From: Nitratireductor arenosus
Lineage (GTDB): Bacteria > Pseudomonadota > Alphaproteobacteria > Rhizobiales > Rhizobiaceae
Length of the DNA: 64,000 nucleotides
Assembly (NCBI RefSeq): GCF_009742725.1
Contig: NZ_WPHG01000003.1
Coordinates: 186,001-250,000, forward strand
Direction of reading: 5' to 3'
Under the pieces are notes generated by a model, which ran no database searches, had not been told where the DNA came from, and saw nothing but the letters and a program-made list of their open reading frames with translations. How positions within the stretch are numbered: the stretch's first letter is position 1; every line of letters starts with the position of its first letter. The translations under genes and the position numbers were made by a program. This document shows, one piece after another, positions 41,191 through 51,485 of this stretch.

Positions 41191-43664
41191 TTCTTGAAAT
41201 CCGTTTGCTTGGAGATGGGATCGGTGGCGTCGAGGGTGACCTTATTGATAAGCTGGCTGGCGTCGAACCACGGCACGAAGATCACGCCCGCCGGCATGCG
41301 GTTGCGGCCGCGTGTCTCTACCCGCGAGCGGATTTCTCCGCGCCGCGAGATGATGCGGACCTCCGCGCCCTGGTTCAGGCCCCGCTCGCGTGCGTCGGCG
41401 GCGTTCATGAAGCAGCGCGCGCCCGGAAACGCCTTGTAGAGTTCGGGCACCCGCATCGTCATGGAGCCGGAATGCCAGTGTTCGAGCACCCGGCCGGTGA
41501 CCAGCCAGATGTCGAATTCCTCGTCCGGCGCCTCGGCCGGCGGTTCATAAGGCACGGCCAGAACCACCGCCCGGCCGTCGGGACGACCATAGAATTTCAC
41601 GCCCTCGCCGGGCCCGACATAGGGGTCGTAACCCTCGCGGTAGCGCCATAGCGTTTCCTTGCCGTCGACCACCGGCCAGCGCAGGCCACGTTCCTGATGG
41701 TAGCGGTCGTAATCGGCCAGGTCGTGTCCGTGGCCACGACCGAAGGCGGCATATTCCTCGAACAGCCCCTTCTGGATGTAGAACCCGAAATCGCGCGCTT
41801 CGTGGTTTTCGTAGGCCGGATCGAGCGCGTCGAGCGCAAAACGGTCGACATTGCCGTTTTGAAACAGCACCTCGAACAGCGTCTTGCCGCGATAGGCCGG
41901 ATTGTCGGCCAGGATGTCGGCGGGCCAGACCTCGTCGGTGGTGAAGCGCTTGGCGAACTCGGCCAGTTGCCACAAATCCGAGCGGGCCTCTCCGGGCGCC
42001 TGCACGAGTTCGTGCCACACATGGGTACGGCGCTCCGCATTGCCGTAGGCGCCTTCCTTCTCCACCCACATCGCGGCCGGCAGGATCAGGTCGGCGGCCA
42101 ATGCCGTGACGGTCGGATAGGCGTCCGACACCACGATGAAATTGTCCGGATTGCGATAGCCTGGATAGGTTTCCTGGCTGTTGTTCGGTGCGGCCTGCAG
42201 GTTGTTGTTCACCTGGATCCAGTAGAAATTGAGCTTGCCGTCCTTGAGCATGCGGTCCTGGAGCACGGCATGATAGCCGGGCTTGGCGGGAAGCAGACCG
42301 GACGGCAGCCTCCATATCTCCTCAGCCCGCGCGCGATGCTCGTCATTGGTCACTACCAGGTCCGCCGGCAGGCGGTGCGCGAAGGTGCCGACCTCGCGGG
42401 CGGTTCCGCAGGCCGAGGGCTGGCCGGTGAGCGAGAACGGGCTGTTGCCGGGTTCGGCGATTTTTCCGGTCAAGAGATGGATGTTGTAGACCATGTGATT
42501 GGCCCACACGCCGCGTACGTGCTGGTTGAAGCCCATCGTCCACAGCGACATCACCTTCCTGTCGGGATCGGCATAGAGCTCGGCCAGTTCCTGCAGGAAA
42601 TCCGGCTCCGCGCCGGAGAGTTCCGATACCATGTCGAGCGTGTATTCCGATACCAGTGCCTTGAAGGCGTCGAAATCGACCGGCTCCATCCTTCCCGGAT
42701 CGTCCGCGCCGGTCGCAGCCTGCTCCAGGGGATGCTCGGGCCGCAATCCGTAGCCGATATCGGTCGCTCCGCGCATGAAGGTGACATGATCGCGGACAAA
42801 GGCCTCGTTGACGCGTCCGCTCTGGATGATGTGGTTGGCGATGTAGTTGAGGATCGCCAGGTCGGTGCCGGGCTTGAACACGATCGGGATGTCGGCCAGA
42901 TCCATCGTCCGGTGCGTGAATGTCGACAAGACCGCGCAGCGCACATGCGGGTGGCCCAGGCGGCGGTCGGCGAGCCGCGTCCACAGGATCGGGTGCATCT
43001 CCGCCATGTTCGAGCCCCACACCACGAAGGCGTCGGCATGCTCGAAATCGTCGTAGCAGCCCATCGGCTCGTCCATGCCGAAGGCGCGCATGAAGGCCAC
43101 CGCCGCCGACGCCATGCAATGGCGGGCGTTCGGGTCGAGATTGTTGGACAGGAAACCGGCCCGCATCAGCTTGGAGGCGGCATAACCCTCGAAGATCGTC
43201 CACTGGCCCGAGCCGAACATGCCGACCGCCGTCGGGCCCTTCTCGCGCAGCACGGTCTTGAGCCGCTCGGCCATGACGTCGAAGGCTTCGTCCCAGGAAA
43301 CCGGCTCGAATTCGCCCTCCTTGTCATAGACGCCGTCGCGCTTGCGCAGGAGCGGCGTCGTCAGCCGGTCGGCGCCGTACATGATCTTGGACAGGAAGTA
43401 GCCCTTGACGCAGTTGAGGCCGCGATTGACCTCGGCCTGCATGTCGCCATGGGTGGCGACGACCTTGTTGTCCTTCACGCCCACCATCACGCCGCAGCCG
43501 GTACCGCAGAAGCGACAGGGCGCCTTGGACCAAGTGATCTGGAGCGCATCGACGCCGCCGGGCACCGGCTGCGCCGCGGCCGGCAGGGCGATGCCTGCGG
43601 TCGACGCCGCGATGGCCGCCGCCTGGGCCTTGAGAAGGTCGCGCCGGTTCAATGTGCTGGTCAT
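41160..43664 (-). CDS. napA: Periplasmic nitrate reductase catalytic subunit NapA
   Basis: An 834-residue Mo-bisMGD enzyme. The twin-arginine signal is NRRDLLKAQ (residues 6-14). The [4Fe-4S] ligands are C50, C53, C57 and C85 ([10 protein letters not shown] then NCVKGYF). The Mo cysteine is in [11 protein letters not shown] (about 185). It reduces nitrate to nitrite in the periplasm. Full family length with no visible defect. Its start overlaps napD by 4 bases. Confidence 0.96.
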   Translation of the reverse strand: MTSTLNRRDLLKAQAAAIAASTAGIALPAAAQPVPGGVDALQITWSKAPCRFCGTGCGVMVGVKDNKVVATHGDMQAEVNRGLNCVKGYFLSKIMYGADRLTTPLLRKRDGVYDKEGEFEPVSWDEAFDVMAERLKTVLREKGPTAVGMFGSGQWTIFEGYAASKLMRAGFLSNNLDPNARHCMASAAVAFMRAFGMDEPMGCYDDFEHADAFVVWGSNMAEMHPILWTRLADRRLGHPHVRCAVLSTFTHRTMDLADIPIVFKPGTDLAILNYIANHIIQSGRVNEAFVRDHVTFMRGATDIGYGLRPEHPLEQAATGADDPGRMEPVDFDAFKALVSEYTLDMVSELSGAEPDFLQELAELYADPDRKVMSLWTMGFNQHVRGVWANHMVYNIHLLTGKIAEPGNSPFSLTGQPSACGTAREVGTFAHRLPADLVVTNDEHRARAEEIWRLPSGLLPAKPGYHAVLQDRMLKDGKLNFYWIQVNNNLQAAPNNSQETYPGYRNPDNFIVVSDAYPTVTALAADLILPAAMWVEKEGAYGNAERRTHVWHELVQAPGEARSDLWQLAEFAKRFTTDEVWPADILADNPAYRGKTLFEVLFQNGNVDRFALDALDPAYENHEARDFGFYIQKGLFEEYAAFGRGHGHDLADYDRYHQERGLRWPVVDGKETLWRYREGYDPYVGPGEGVKFYGRPDGRAVVLAVPYEPPAEAPDEEFDIWLVTGRVLEHWHSGSMTMRVPELYKAFPGARCFMNAADARERGLNQGAEVRIISRRGEIRSRVETRGRNRMPAGVIFVPWFDASQLINKVTLDATDPISKQTDFKKCAVKIVSVA

Positions 43665-43927
43665 GTTTCGACGACTTCCTCTTTCTCGATATGCTCGAAG
43701 ACAAGATTGGCGCTGACCACGCCGTCGAGCGCGGCGATGTTCGTCAGCCGGTCGCCCAGTTCGCGCGCACCGGCTCCTTCCAGGATCACGACAATGCGGT
43801 GGTCTTGATGCGCCGGTATCTCGGTGCCGTCCATGTTTGCGATCGCTGCCATGACCGAGGTCGCCCAGCCGGGCAGAACCGTCACGACGGCGCTCGAAAT
43901 GTGATGGTAGTCGTGCCGTTCAGCCAT
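43661..43927 (-). CDS. napD: NapD, chaperone for NapA
   Basis: An 88-residue cytoplasmic protein with the NapD ferredoxin-like fold: [20 protein letters not shown], then [11 protein letters not shown] and a Glu-rich end. It binds the NapA twin-arginine signal during cofactor loading. The ATG at 43927 overlaps the napF stop region by 8 bases and its stop overlaps napA. A longer frame reading upstream lies in napF and is not used. Confidence 0.9.
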   Translation of the reverse strand: MAERHDYHHISSAVVTVLPGWATSVMAAIANMDGTEIPAHQDHRIVVILEGAGARELGDRLTNIAALDGVVSANLVFEHIEKEEVVET

Positions 43928-44198
43928 GGCCGGCCTCCGCGATGCCGATCGCGCCGACCGGACACAGGGCGACGCAGGCTCCGCATCGCGTGCAGGCATC
44001 CTGGTCGATTGTGGGGCGGAACGGGCCGCCGTGCTGCGGGGTGAAGCGGATGACGTCGTCGTCGCAGGCGTCGCGGCAACTCATGCAGGCGATCCCGGCC
44101 AGGGTCAGACAGTCCGGGCCGATAGTCAAGCGAGCCGCCGTATCCCGCGATCCGGTCGCGGTCAAAAAGGCCCTGCGCGACAGATATGCCGGTGCCAT
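43920..44198 (-). CDS. napF: Short NapF-like iron-sulfur protein
   Basis: A 92-residue ferredoxin-type protein. CTRCGACVALCPVGAI forms one complete [4Fe-4S] site, and CMSCRDAC with a preceding Cys (DCLTLAGIAC) may form a second. Typical NapF has about 165 residues and four clusters, so the N-terminal half is missing or reduced, although the start SRRAFLTATG still resembles NapF. NapF acts in the cytoplasm in NapA maturation. It sits between napE and napD as usual. Confidence 0.8.
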   Translation of the reverse strand: MAPAYLSRRAFLTATGSRDTAARLTIGPDCLTLAGIACMSCRDACDDDVIRFTPQHGGPFRPTIDQDACTRCGACVALCPVGAIGIAEAGHG

Positions 44199-44204
44199 AC
44201 TGAT

Positions 44205-44402
44205 TCAGCCCCCTGGCGGGCCGGGCGGCCCGAACACGATTTGCCACATCCACACGAGGAAGCCGTAGCCGCCCACGACGCCGACGGCGACGCCCGGCCA
44301 GATACCGAAAGCCAGCACGAGAAAGGCCAACAGCTCCTTGCGGCGGTTCGCGGTCGGATTGGCCGCGGAGGCGATGTCGTTGGTCGGTTTGTCCGGGTTC
44401 AT
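44205..44402 (-). CDS. napE: NapE, small membrane protein of the nap operon
   Basis: A 65-residue protein with one membrane helix (ELLAFLVLAFGIWPGVAVGVVGGYGFLVWMWQ), the NapE/TorE signature. Function is not known. First gene of napEFDABC; an NnrR-like box lies about 65 bases upstream. Confidence 0.88.
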   Translation of the reverse strand: MNPDKPTNDIASAANPTANRRKELLAFLVLAFGIWPGVAVGVVGGYGFLVWMWQIVFGPPGPPGG

Positions 44403-44466
44403 GATCCCCTCATGTGCCGTGGACGTGTGAGGCCGTGTGAAGGACCCCCTCGAGACAGGTTAGCGT

Positions 44467-44480
44467 TTGCGAACGCGCGG
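44467..44480. promoter_or_regulatory. NnrR-like box before napE
   Basis: TTGCG-AACG-CGCGG has a perfect left half and three of five bases in the right half. It lies 65 bases upstream of the napE ATG, close to the spacing at nirK. Confidence 0.5.
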
Positions 44481-44518
44481 GCACAACCGGGTTTCTCCCG
44501 GATAGTTGAAAATTCATG

Positions 44519-45763
44519 TCAACCCTTGCGTGCCCGGCACAGGATCGGGCCATAACGGGCCGCAAACAGCAGGAAGGCCAGGCTCCAGAGCGCGCCGCCG
44601 GCCGTCAACAGCGCCAGGTAGTGGGTGTCGGAGAACGGGGCGGCCACGCGCAGCAGCGCACCGGCGCTGACGGCGGCGTAGATGGCCAGCGTCCAGCCGT
44701 CGGCCTCGATCGCGCGCCCGGTATGGCCGAGGCTGGCGCGCGTCATCACGGCGAGCGTCATCGTGCCGACCGCGCCGGCCGTCAGCGCGTGGATCGCCGC
44801 GCCCGCCGGCAGGCCGGGGACAAGGATCGACGTCCCGAGGAGAAGCACCGCCGCCGCCAGCCAGCCGTAACCCAGATGGAGCACCAGCACGATCGGCTCG
44901 CGCGCGGCGAGGTCGCCGCGCCAGCGCAACAGTCGCGCGGCGAGCAGCAGGCCGGCAAGCAGCAGCAAGCCGCCGGTCGCCTGAAGATCGGGCACCGCGA
45001 CCCAGGCCGCGACGGCCGCGACGGTTGCTGCCAGCGCCGCCTTGTCGACGATCCCGAACGAGGCCGGCAGCCGCCTGTCGCCGTTCCTGGCCAGCCAGTT
45101 GCGGGTGAAGCTCGGTACGATCCGTCCGCCGATCAGTGCAATCAGCACGGTCGCGACACCGAGCGCCAGCCGCAGGCCGGGCGCGGCTGCCGAGATTTCG
45201 AAAGTGCCGGTGTGGTGCAGCCCGTTGGCGAGCGCGAACAACGAAAGCATCGTCGCCACGGGTGCGTTGCGCCAGTTTTTCCCTGCCGCCACCTCGCGCC
45301 AGACCGCCGCCGCCAGCGCGACGGGAAAAGTGAGATCGGCCGCCATGGCAATCAGCGGGTCGTCTATGGTCAGATTGGCGGCGCGTCCGAGAAACCACAG
45401 CCCGACCAGGCCGGCAAGCGGCCCGCCGCTCAGCGGCAGGCGGCCGGTCCAGTTGGGCACCGCCGTCAGCACGAAACCGGCTATCACCGCGCCCAGATAG
45501 CCGAACAGCATTTCGTGCACGTGCCAGTCGAGCGCGGCAAACGGTCCGGCCGGCGACCATCCCGTGCGGAACATCCAAAGCCATGCCGGAATGGCCAGGC
45601 CGGCATGCAGCGCCGCCAGCAGGAAAAACGGTCGGAAACCGTAATGCAGCAGCGGCAGCGTGGAGGGGATGCGTCCGCGCCCGTCGCGTCCGTCCTCGCC
45701 GCTGCTGCGCCGGCGCCGCAGCACCGATCGGTCGGTCGGCCCGTGCTGTTCCAAAACCGTCAT
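44519..45763 (-). CDS. nnrS: NnrS-family haem-copper membrane protein
   Basis: A 414-residue protein with about 12 membrane helices. Family features are HYGFRPFFLLAALHAGLAIPAW, WHVHEMLFGYLGAVIAGFVLTAVPNWTG and HALTAGAVGTMTLAVMTRASLGHTGR, with histidines that bind haem and copper. NnrS protects against NO-related stress in denitrifiers. The ATG at 45763 overlaps the upstream hypothetical gene by ATGA. It is the last gene of the nirK-nirV transcript. Confidence 0.93.
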   Translation of the reverse strand: MTVLEQHGPTDRSVLRRRRSSGEDGRDGRGRIPSTLPLLHYGFRPFFLLAALHAGLAIPAWLWMFRTGWSPAGPFAALDWHVHEMLFGYLGAVIAGFVLTAVPNWTGRLPLSGGPLAGLVGLWFLGRAANLTIDDPLIAMAADLTFPVALAAAVWREVAAGKNWRNAPVATMLSLFALANGLHHTGTFEISAAAPGLRLALGVATVLIALIGGRIVPSFTRNWLARNGDRRLPASFGIVDKAALAATVAAVAAWVAVPDLQATGGLLLLAGLLLAARLLRWRGDLAAREPIVLVLHLGYGWLAAAVLLLGTSILVPGLPAGAAIHALTAGAVGTMTLAVMTRASLGHTGRAIEADGWTLAIYAAVSAGALLRVAAPFSDTHYLALLTAGGALWSLAFLLFAARYGPILCRARKG

Positions 45764-46167
45764 TGCGTCAGTCCCGGTTTTGAACGGAACCGGCGCCGCG
45801 CGCACAGGCGCGCGGCCGCCGCGCCATGGGCGGCGAAGTCACCGATATCGTCGAACAGGTCTCCGATCTCGGAAAAAGCCGTCCGGTCCGGCTCGTCCGG
45901 CTGCAGGGAATTGAGCTCGTCGAGCAAGGTCGTCACCAGCACGATTGCGTCGCGCATCTTGCGTGCGTCGCTCAGCGCCGCGGCACGGGTGGCGACGTCG
46001 TCCTCGGCGCAGATGCGCGCCAGGATCGCGTCGGCGCGGGCGCGGCAGCGGCAGTCGAGCTCGGCTTCCCGGAGCCCTTGCCGCAGGCGTTCGATGGCGG
46101 AGCGTTCGCCCGCCAGCGCCTCTGGCGCGACGGGCGGTGTTTGCATCGGGCGTTTCGGCGTGACCAT
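45760..46167 (-). CDS. Unrecognised helical protein between nirV and nnrS
   Basis: A 135-residue protein with a perfect AAGGAGG 5 bases before its ATG. It is mostly helical, without signal peptide or membrane helix. Features are ELDCRCRARADAILARICAED, with three cysteines in 16 residues, a central helix KMRDAIVLVTTLLDELNSL and a C-terminal Ala/Arg-rich stretch. No family recognised. Its stop overlaps nnrS, so the two are coupled, and a role with NO handling or with nitrite reductase is suggested by position only. Confidence 0.75.
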   Translation of the reverse strand: MVTPKRPMQTPPVAPEALAGERSAIERLRQGLREAELDCRCRARADAILARICAEDDVATRAAALSDARKMRDAIVLVTTLLDELNSLQPDEPDRTAFSEIGDLFDDIGDFAAHGAAAARLCARRRFRSKPGLTQ

Positions 46168-46236
46168 GGCAGCCTCCTTACGGGGTGGCCGGACGGCAAA
46201 ACTGCCGTCGCGACGGTGTGCTGCGCCGGCGGTTCG

Positions 46237-47112
46237 TCAACGCACCAGCGCCTTCAGGCGGGCAAACCAGCCCGGCGTGTCGTCGCGCACCAACCGAAAG
46301 CCCAGATTGTCGGGCGGCGCGCCGACGGCGCAACCGCCGCTTTTGCCGTCCCGCACGAAATCGGACATGTAGGTCCGGTGCCGGCCTTCGGCGACGTGGA
46401 CGCCGCAATTCTCGGTCGTGCGTTCGACCGTCGCAAGGTCCGTGTCGAGCGTCACGCGCGTGTAGCATGTCGACGTCCATTCCCAGACATTGCCAGCCAT
46501 GTCCCGCACGCCGTGCGCGTTGGGGCCGTAATGGCCGCGCGGCTTGGGCTGCGGGTCGGGTTCGCGCCGCGCCGCGGCTTCCTCCTCGTAGCGGCGGATC
46601 CAGGCCATTGCGGGATTTTTGGGATCGTCGGCGACCGCGAACGGATCGCCGGCGAACCGCTCGCCTGCCGCGAACGCCCATTCGGCCGCGCTCGGCAGGC
46701 GCCAGGTCTCACCGGTGACCTGGGAATACCAGGCGGCATAGGCCGCGGCGTCGAGATAGCTGACACCCGTTACCGGAATTTCGGCCGCGTGCGCGGAAGG
46801 CGCACCGTCGGCGGGGCGGCACGCGCCTGCCGCCACGCATTCATCGTAGGCGGCGAGGCTGACTTGGTTGGCCATGATGTGCAAGGTACGGTCGAAGCGA
46901 ACCGTCTTGCTCGGAGCCGCGGCTGGCCGGCCGGCTGCGAGGAATTCGCCGGGCAGGGGAAAGTCGATCGCGCCGGGAGCGATCGCCACCGTCTCCACCG
47001 CGGCCGGCGCCGGACCTGACGTCGATCCGGCCCAGTCGACCAGACCGATTGCTGCCGGCACGGCCACCGCTGCGACGGCTCCGATGATGGCTTCGGCGAC
47101 ATGGTGCGGCAT
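46237..47112 (-). CDS. nirV: NirV, formylglycine-generating-enzyme-like protein
   Basis: A 291-residue protein with an N-terminal hydrophobic stretch (AEAIIGAVAAVAVPAAIGLV) and an FGE-sulfatase (SUMF1) fold: HIMANQVSLAAYDECVAAG, ITGVSYLDAAAYAAWYSQ-like helix, RLPSAAEWAFAAG, GNVWEWTSTCY and DNLGFRLVRD. NirV genes accompany nirK in many denitrifiers and their exact function is unknown. GGGAGAAG precedes the ATG, and a strong hairpin separates it from nirK. Confidence 0.9.
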   Translation of the reverse strand: MPHHVAEAIIGAVAAVAVPAAIGLVDWAGSTSGPAPAAVETVAIAPGAIDFPLPGEFLAAGRPAAAPSKTVRFDRTLHIMANQVSLAAYDECVAAGACRPADGAPSAHAAEIPVTGVSYLDAAAYAAWYSQVTGETWRLPSAAEWAFAAGERFAGDPFAVADDPKNPAMAWIRRYEEEAAARREPDPQPKPRGHYGPNAHGVRDMAGNVWEWTSTCYTRVTLDTDLATVERTTENCGVHVAEGRHRTYMSDFVRDGKSGGCAVGAPPDNLGFRLVRDDTPGWFARLKALVR

Positions 47113-47129
47113 GGCGTCTTCTCCCGAAA

Positions 47130-47161
47130 GCCATGGCCCGGCGCCTGTGCCGGGCCATGGC
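47130..47161 (-). other. Strong intercistronic hairpin between nirK and nirV
   Basis: A perfect 13-bp stem, GCCATGGCCCGGC (47130-47142) with GCCGGGCCATGGC (47149-47161), and a 6-base loop. In the sense of the nir transcript no T tract follows, and the nirV ribosome site begins a few bases later. It may protect the nirK message or attenuate nirV. Confidence 0.7.
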
Positions 47162-47189
47162 GACTGGCTTTTTTTTGCGCAGCGTCAGG

Positions 47190-48299
47190 TCAGTTGGTCG
47201 GGATCGGTCCCGGGGCTTCGACCTGCTTCATCAGATCGTCGTTCCACTCGCCATCGACCACGAAATGGGCGGTGGCGCCGAGTTCGACGGCTTCGATCAG
47301 GTTGTGGTTCACATAGGCGTAGACGCCCGGCTGCAGGAAGGTGTAGAGCGCCGCGCCCGCCGATCCGCCGCGGATGAACCAGGTTTCCAGATTCTTGGCC
47401 GGCGGATTGTCGAACTTACCCTCTTCCCAGACGAAGTCGCCATGGCCGCCGATCAGGTGTGGCCTTGTGTCCCGGTTGGCCTGGGAGTGGACGATCATCA
47501 CGGTCTCGCCGACCTTCGAGCGCATGGCGTTGTCGCCGGTGAGCGCTCCCTTTGCGCCGTTGAAGACCACATGGGTGGGCACCAGCCCGCGCATCACCTC
47601 GACCGTGTCGGCATAGGATTCGCCGGGGCTATCGTAGCTCTTATAGGCCCCGGTTTCGTCGCGCGGCACGTAGAAGTCGTTTTCGCCGACATAGTAGAGC
47701 TTGTCGTAGGTGACGCGCTCGCCCTTCTCGTTCTTCAGCCCGTCGCGCGGCAGCACCATGATCGTGCCGCTCATGCCTGAGACCACGTGCCAGGGGATCA
47801 TCGCGCCCTCGGGGGCGCAATGGTAGACGAAGGTGCCCGACCGGGTCGCCTTGAAGCGCAGCTTGACCTGCTCGCCGGGCATGATCAGCGTCAATGCCCC
47901 GCCGCCGAGCGCGCCCGTGGCGGCGTGGAAATCGATATTGTGCGGCAGGGAATTGCTGGCCGCGTTGATCAGCGTGAGCTCGACATAGTCGCCCTCATGC
48001 ACCACCATCATCGGTCCGGGAATGGAGCCGTTGAAGGTCATGCCCTGAAGGGTCGTGCCCTCGTCGTCGATGACGACCGGCTTTTCCTCGATCGGCAGCA
48101 CGAACTCGACCACCTTGGGTCCGCTTGTGGCGACCTGCTCGTGCGCATGCACGAATGGCGGCGCGACCAGCGTGACCTTTTCGCGCGGCAAGGTGGCAAT
48201 GTCGGCGCCGCTGGTGCTGGCGACCGCCGTCAGCGGGGGCATCGCGGTCAGCGCCGCCGTGGCGGCCGCGCCCATCAGTGCCTGGCGTCGCGTGAACAT
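47190..48299 (-). CDS. nirK: Copper-containing nitrite reductase NirK (class I)
   Basis: A 369-residue periplasmic enzyme that reduces nitrite to NO. The Tat signal starts [20 protein letters not shown]. Domain 1 carries the type 1 copper ligands: H in [18 protein letters not shown] and H in [17 protein letters not shown] in SGMSG. Type 2 histidines include the HAATG His, the YHC His and the one in [11 protein letters not shown]. The active-site Asp is in NIDFH. First gene of nirK-nirV-(unknown)-nnrS, with an NnrR-like box upstream. Confidence 0.96.
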   Translation of the reverse strand: MFTRRQALMGAAATAALTAMPPLTAVASTSGADIATLPREKVTLVAPPFVHAHEQVATSGPKVVEFVLPIEEKPVVIDDEGTTLQGMTFNGSIPGPMMVVHEGDYVELTLINAASNSLPHNIDFHAATGALGGGALTLIMPGEQVKLRFKATRSGTFVYHCAPEGAMIPWHVVSGMSGTIMVLPRDGLKNEKGERVTYDKLYYVGENDFYVPRDETGAYKSYDSPGESYADTVEVMRGLVPTHVVFNGAKGALTGDNAMRSKVGETVMIVHSQANRDTRPHLIGGHGDFVWEEGKFDNPPAKNLETWFIRGGSAGAALYTFLQPGVYAYVNHNLIEAVELGATAHFVVDGEWNDDLMKQVEAPGPIPTN

Positions 48300-48366
48300 T
48301 TTTCAATCTCCTTATGGAACTTCGGTGTTGATGACGAAAACATACCGGGGCCGGCACTCGCGCTCT

Positions 48367-48380
48367 TTGTTCCCGCGCAA
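48367..48380. promoter_or_regulatory. NnrR-type box before nirK
   Basis: TTGTT-CCCG-CGCAA: one half-site is perfect (read on the minus strand, TTGCG comes first) and the other has three of five bases. It lies 68 bases upstream of the nirK ATG. Confidence 0.6.
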
Positions 48381-48554
48381 ACAAGTGCGAGAAAGGCTCA
48401 TTCCCGTCGGAATCGCCGATGCGGGAATGGTGTTTTTCCATTTTGGAAAAAGTCTTTGATGCCTATGACGAATTGACGCCTTCCGGCACGAGGTGTTGAA
48501 CGCGTTGACTTTCGCGCGCGCCGCGCCGCGTGGGGACCGTAACGGAGAAGGCTG

Positions 48555-50714
48555 ATGAGCGACCGCATCGAAATCGAGGGACTGAAGATTGCCGGGGTGC
48601 TGCACGACTTCGTGGCCCGCGAGGCCCTGCCGGGTACCGGTGTGGAGGCCGGCCATTTCTGGTCGGCGCTGTCCAAGATTGTGCACGAGTTGGCGCCGAA
48701 GAACCGGGCGCTTCTGGAAAAGCGCGATCGTCTGCAGGCCAAGATCGACAACTGGCACCGCCAAAACGGTGCGCCGGCCGATCTCGGCGTCTACAAGACC
48801 TTTCTGGAGGAAATCGGGTATCTCCTGCCGGAGGGCGGCGAGTTTTCGATCACCACCGCCAATGTTGATGCCGAGATCGCCACGATCGCCGGCCCGCAAT
48901 TGGTGGTGCCAGTCACCAATGCGCGCTACGCGCTCAACGCTGCCAATGCGCGCTGGGGTTCGCTCTACGACGCGCTATACGGCACTGATGTGATCCCCGA
49001 GACCGACGGGGCGGAAAAGGGCGAGGGCTACAATCCCGGCCGTGGCGCCAGGGTCGTAGCTTGGGCGCGCGACTTTCTCGACGAAAGCGCGCCGCTTGCG
49101 GGCGCGCGCTGGGCCGACATGACCGGACTTGCGGTTGAGGACGGAGAGCTGAAGGCGGGCGATGCCGTGCTGGCCGATCCGGCCCAGTTCGCGGGCTATC
49201 GCGGCGATCCGGCAGCGCCCTCGACCGTGCTGTTGCGCAAGAACGGCCTGCATATCGAGATTTCGGTCGACCGCTACCATCCGATCGGCAAGGACGATCC
49301 GGCCGGCATCTGCGATGTGGTGCTGGAATCGGCCGTCACCACCATCATGGATTGTGAGGATTCCGTCGCTACTGTCGACGCCGAAGACAAGGTGCTCGCC
49401 TACCGCAACTGGCTCGGCCTTATGAAGGGCGATCTGGCCGAGGAGGTGACCAAGGGCAAGACCTTCGTGCGCCGCCTGAAGGGCGACCGCGACTACACCG
49501 CGCCGGACGGCAGCAAGCTGACGCTCCCCGGGCGCGCGCTGATGCTTGTCAGGAATGTCGGCCACCTGATGACCAATCCCGCGATCCTTGACCGCGATGG
49601 CGCCGAGATTCCCGAAGGCATCATGGATGCCATGATGACGGGCATGATTGCGCTGCACGATGTCGGGCCGGATGGGCGCCGAGCCAATTCGCGCGCCGGC
49701 TCGGTCTATATCGTCAAGCCGAAGATGCACGGGCCGGAGGAGGTCGCGTTTGCCGTCGAACTGTTCTCGCGTGTCGAGGATGTGCTCGGCATGGCGAAAA
49801 ACACGCTCAAAATGGGTATCATGGACGAGGAGCGCCGCACCACGGTCAACCTCAGGGAAGCAATCCGCGCCGCGTCCGAACGCGTCGTGTTCATCAATAC
49901 CGGTTTTCTCGACCGTACCGGGGACGAAATCCACACTTCGATGGAGGCCGGGCCGATGATCCGCAAGGGCGACATGAAGCAGGCCGCCTGGATTTCCGCC
50001 TACGAGGCCTGGAATGTCGATATCGGGCTCGAATGCGGACTGGCCGGCCACGCCCAGATCGGCAAGGGCATGTGGGCGATGCCCGACCGCATGGCGGAAA
50101 TGCTGGAGCAGAAGATCGGCCATCCGAGAGCCGGCGCCAACACGGCCTGGGTGCCGTCACCGACGGCGGCTACCCTGCATGCCACCCACTATCACAAGGT
50201 CGATGTCGCCGCGGTGCAGAAGGAATTGAAGAACCGTCCGCGCGCCAATATCGACGACATCCTGTCTGTTCCGGTCGCGACCCGGCCGAATTGGTCCGAT
50301 GAAGACAGGCGCCAGGAATTGCGCAACAACGCCCAGGGCATTCTGGGTTACGTGGTGCGCTGGATCGACCAGGGCGTCGGCTGCTCCAAGGTGCCCGACA
50401 TCAACGATGTCGGCCTGATGGAAGATCGGGCGACCTTGCGCATTTCGTCTCAGCATATGGCCAACTGGCTGCATCACGGCGTGGTCGGCAAAGACGAGGT
50501 GATGGCGGTGATGAAGGAAATGGCCGCGATCGTAGACCGTCAGAACGCCGACGATCCGCTCTATCGGCCGATGGCGCCGGATTTCGACAGGTCGATCGCC
50601 TTCCAGGCCGCGTGCGAGCTCGTCTTCCACGGCCGCGAACAGCCCAGCGGCTACACCGAGCCGGTGCTTCACCGGCGCCGTCTGGAACTGAAGGCGCGCG
50701 GAGCCGCCGGCTGA
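48555..50714 (+). CDS. glcB: Malate synthase G
   Basis: A 719-residue enzyme condensing glyoxylate with acetyl-CoA to malate. Large family size and motifs mark isoform [55 protein letters not shown]-like region, [27 protein letters not shown] with the catalytic Arg region, [14 protein letters not shown] and [29 protein letters not shown]. It completes the glyoxylate shunt or glycolate use. GGAGAAGG precedes the ATG. It is divergent from nirK, and no isocitrate lyase is present nearby. Confidence 0.96.
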   Translation: MSDRIEIEGLKIAGVLHDFVAREALPGTGVEAGHFWSALSKIVHELAPKNRALLEKRDRLQAKIDNWHRQNGAPADLGVYKTFLEEIGYLLPEGGEFSITTANVDAEIATIAGPQLVVPVTNARYALNAANARWGSLYDALYGTDVIPETDGAEKGEGYNPGRGARVVAWARDFLDESAPLAGARWADMTGLAVEDGELKAGDAVLADPAQFAGYRGDPAAPSTVLLRKNGLHIEISVDRYHPIGKDDPAGICDVVLESAVTTIMDCEDSVATVDAEDKVLAYRNWLGLMKGDLAEEVTKGKTFVRRLKGDRDYTAPDGSKLTLPGRALMLVRNVGHLMTNPAILDRDGAEIPEGIMDAMMTGMIALHDVGPDGRRANSRAGSVYIVKPKMHGPEEVAFAVELFSRVEDVLGMAKNTLKMGIMDEERRTTVNLREAIRAASERVVFINTGFLDRTGDEIHTSMEAGPMIRKGDMKQAAWISAYEAWNVDIGLECGLAGHAQIGKGMWAMPDRMAEMLEQKIGHPRAGANTAWVPSPTAATLHATHYHKVDVAAVQKELKNRPRANIDDILSVPVATRPNWSDEDRRQELRNNAQGILGYVVRWIDQGVGCSKVPDINDVGLMEDRATLRISSQHMANWLHHGVVGKDEVMAVMKEMAAIVDRQNADDPLYRPMAPDFDRSIAFQAACELVFHGREQPSGYTEPVLHRRRLELKARGAAG

Positions 50715-50801
50715 GGCGGCCATTAGGTCCGGATCGCGTTTCGGATCAGCACGCCACGCCGCGCTTGTTTGCCGGCCCGGTTTTGCCTATGCGGTAACCG
50801 C

Positions 50802-51485
50802 ATGAAGGTCCTGGCCATCGACACCGCCGCCGAACTCTGCGCGGCCTGCGTCTTCGACGCGGGCGCAGGCCGGGAACTCGGCCGTTCGGTGCGCGATATC
50901 GGCAAGGGTCATGCCGAGGCGCTTGTCCCGGTGATGGCCGGCGCGCTTGCCGATGCCGGCTGTGACTATCCCGATCTTGGCGCCATCGCGGTGGCGACCG
51001 GCCCCGGTTCCTTTACGGGCGTCAGGATCGGTGTCGCCGCCGCGCGCGGATTGGCACTGGCGCTCGACATTCCCGCCGCGGGGGTGACCACGCTCGCCGC
51101 CATGGCCCGCGACGCCCGAAGCGTCTTTCCCGCTCGCATCTGCCTGTCGGTTCTCGACGCCAAACGCGGCGAGCTTTACGTCGCCATCCATGACGCCGAG
51201 GGCGGCGTGATCGAAGCGCCGATGATCACCGATGCCGCGCGCGCTGCGACACTCGCGCGCGATCACCGGGCCGTCTTGACTGGGTCCGGCGCTGGCCTCG
51301 TCGCCGAGGTCGGAGGCGGTGATCTATTCCAGTTCGCTGGCGAGGGCCGCACGGGAGACATCGCCGCCTACGCGGCCTGCGCCGTCGCCTCGGGATTTTC
51401 GCGGCAAAAGCCGAAACCGGTCTATTTGCGCGGTGCCGACGCGCGGCCGCATTCCGGTTTCGCGTTGCCGCGCCGGGAGGGATGA
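50802..51485 (+). CDS. tsaB: TsaB, subunit of tRNA t6A synthesis
   Basis: A 227-residue ASKHA-fold protein. The start MKVLAIDTAAELCAACVFD and the motif ATGPGSFTGVRIGVAAARGLALAL (about 67-90) are diagnostic. TsaB helps TsaD, TsaE and TsaC make N6-threonylcarbamoyladenosine at position 37 of ANN-decoding tRNAs. The ATG at 50802 begins the conserved N-terminus; an ATG at 50769 is unlikely. It overlaps the next gene by ATGA. Confidence 0.94.
   Translation: MKVLAIDTAAELCAACVFDAGAGRELGRSVRDIGKGHAEALVPVMAGALADAGCDYPDLGAIAVATGPGSFTGVRIGVAAARGLALALDIPAAGVTTLAAMARDARSVFPARICLSVLDAKRGELYVAIHDAEGGVIEAPMITDAARAATLARDHRAVLTGSGAGLVAEVGGGDLFQFAGEGRTGDIAAYAACAVASGFSRQKPKPVYLRGADARPHSGFALPRREG

Noticed and set aside
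41697-43808. A 703-codon plus-strand frame opposite napA
   Set aside because: Antisense to an intact napA and napD, with no domain and no ribosome site.
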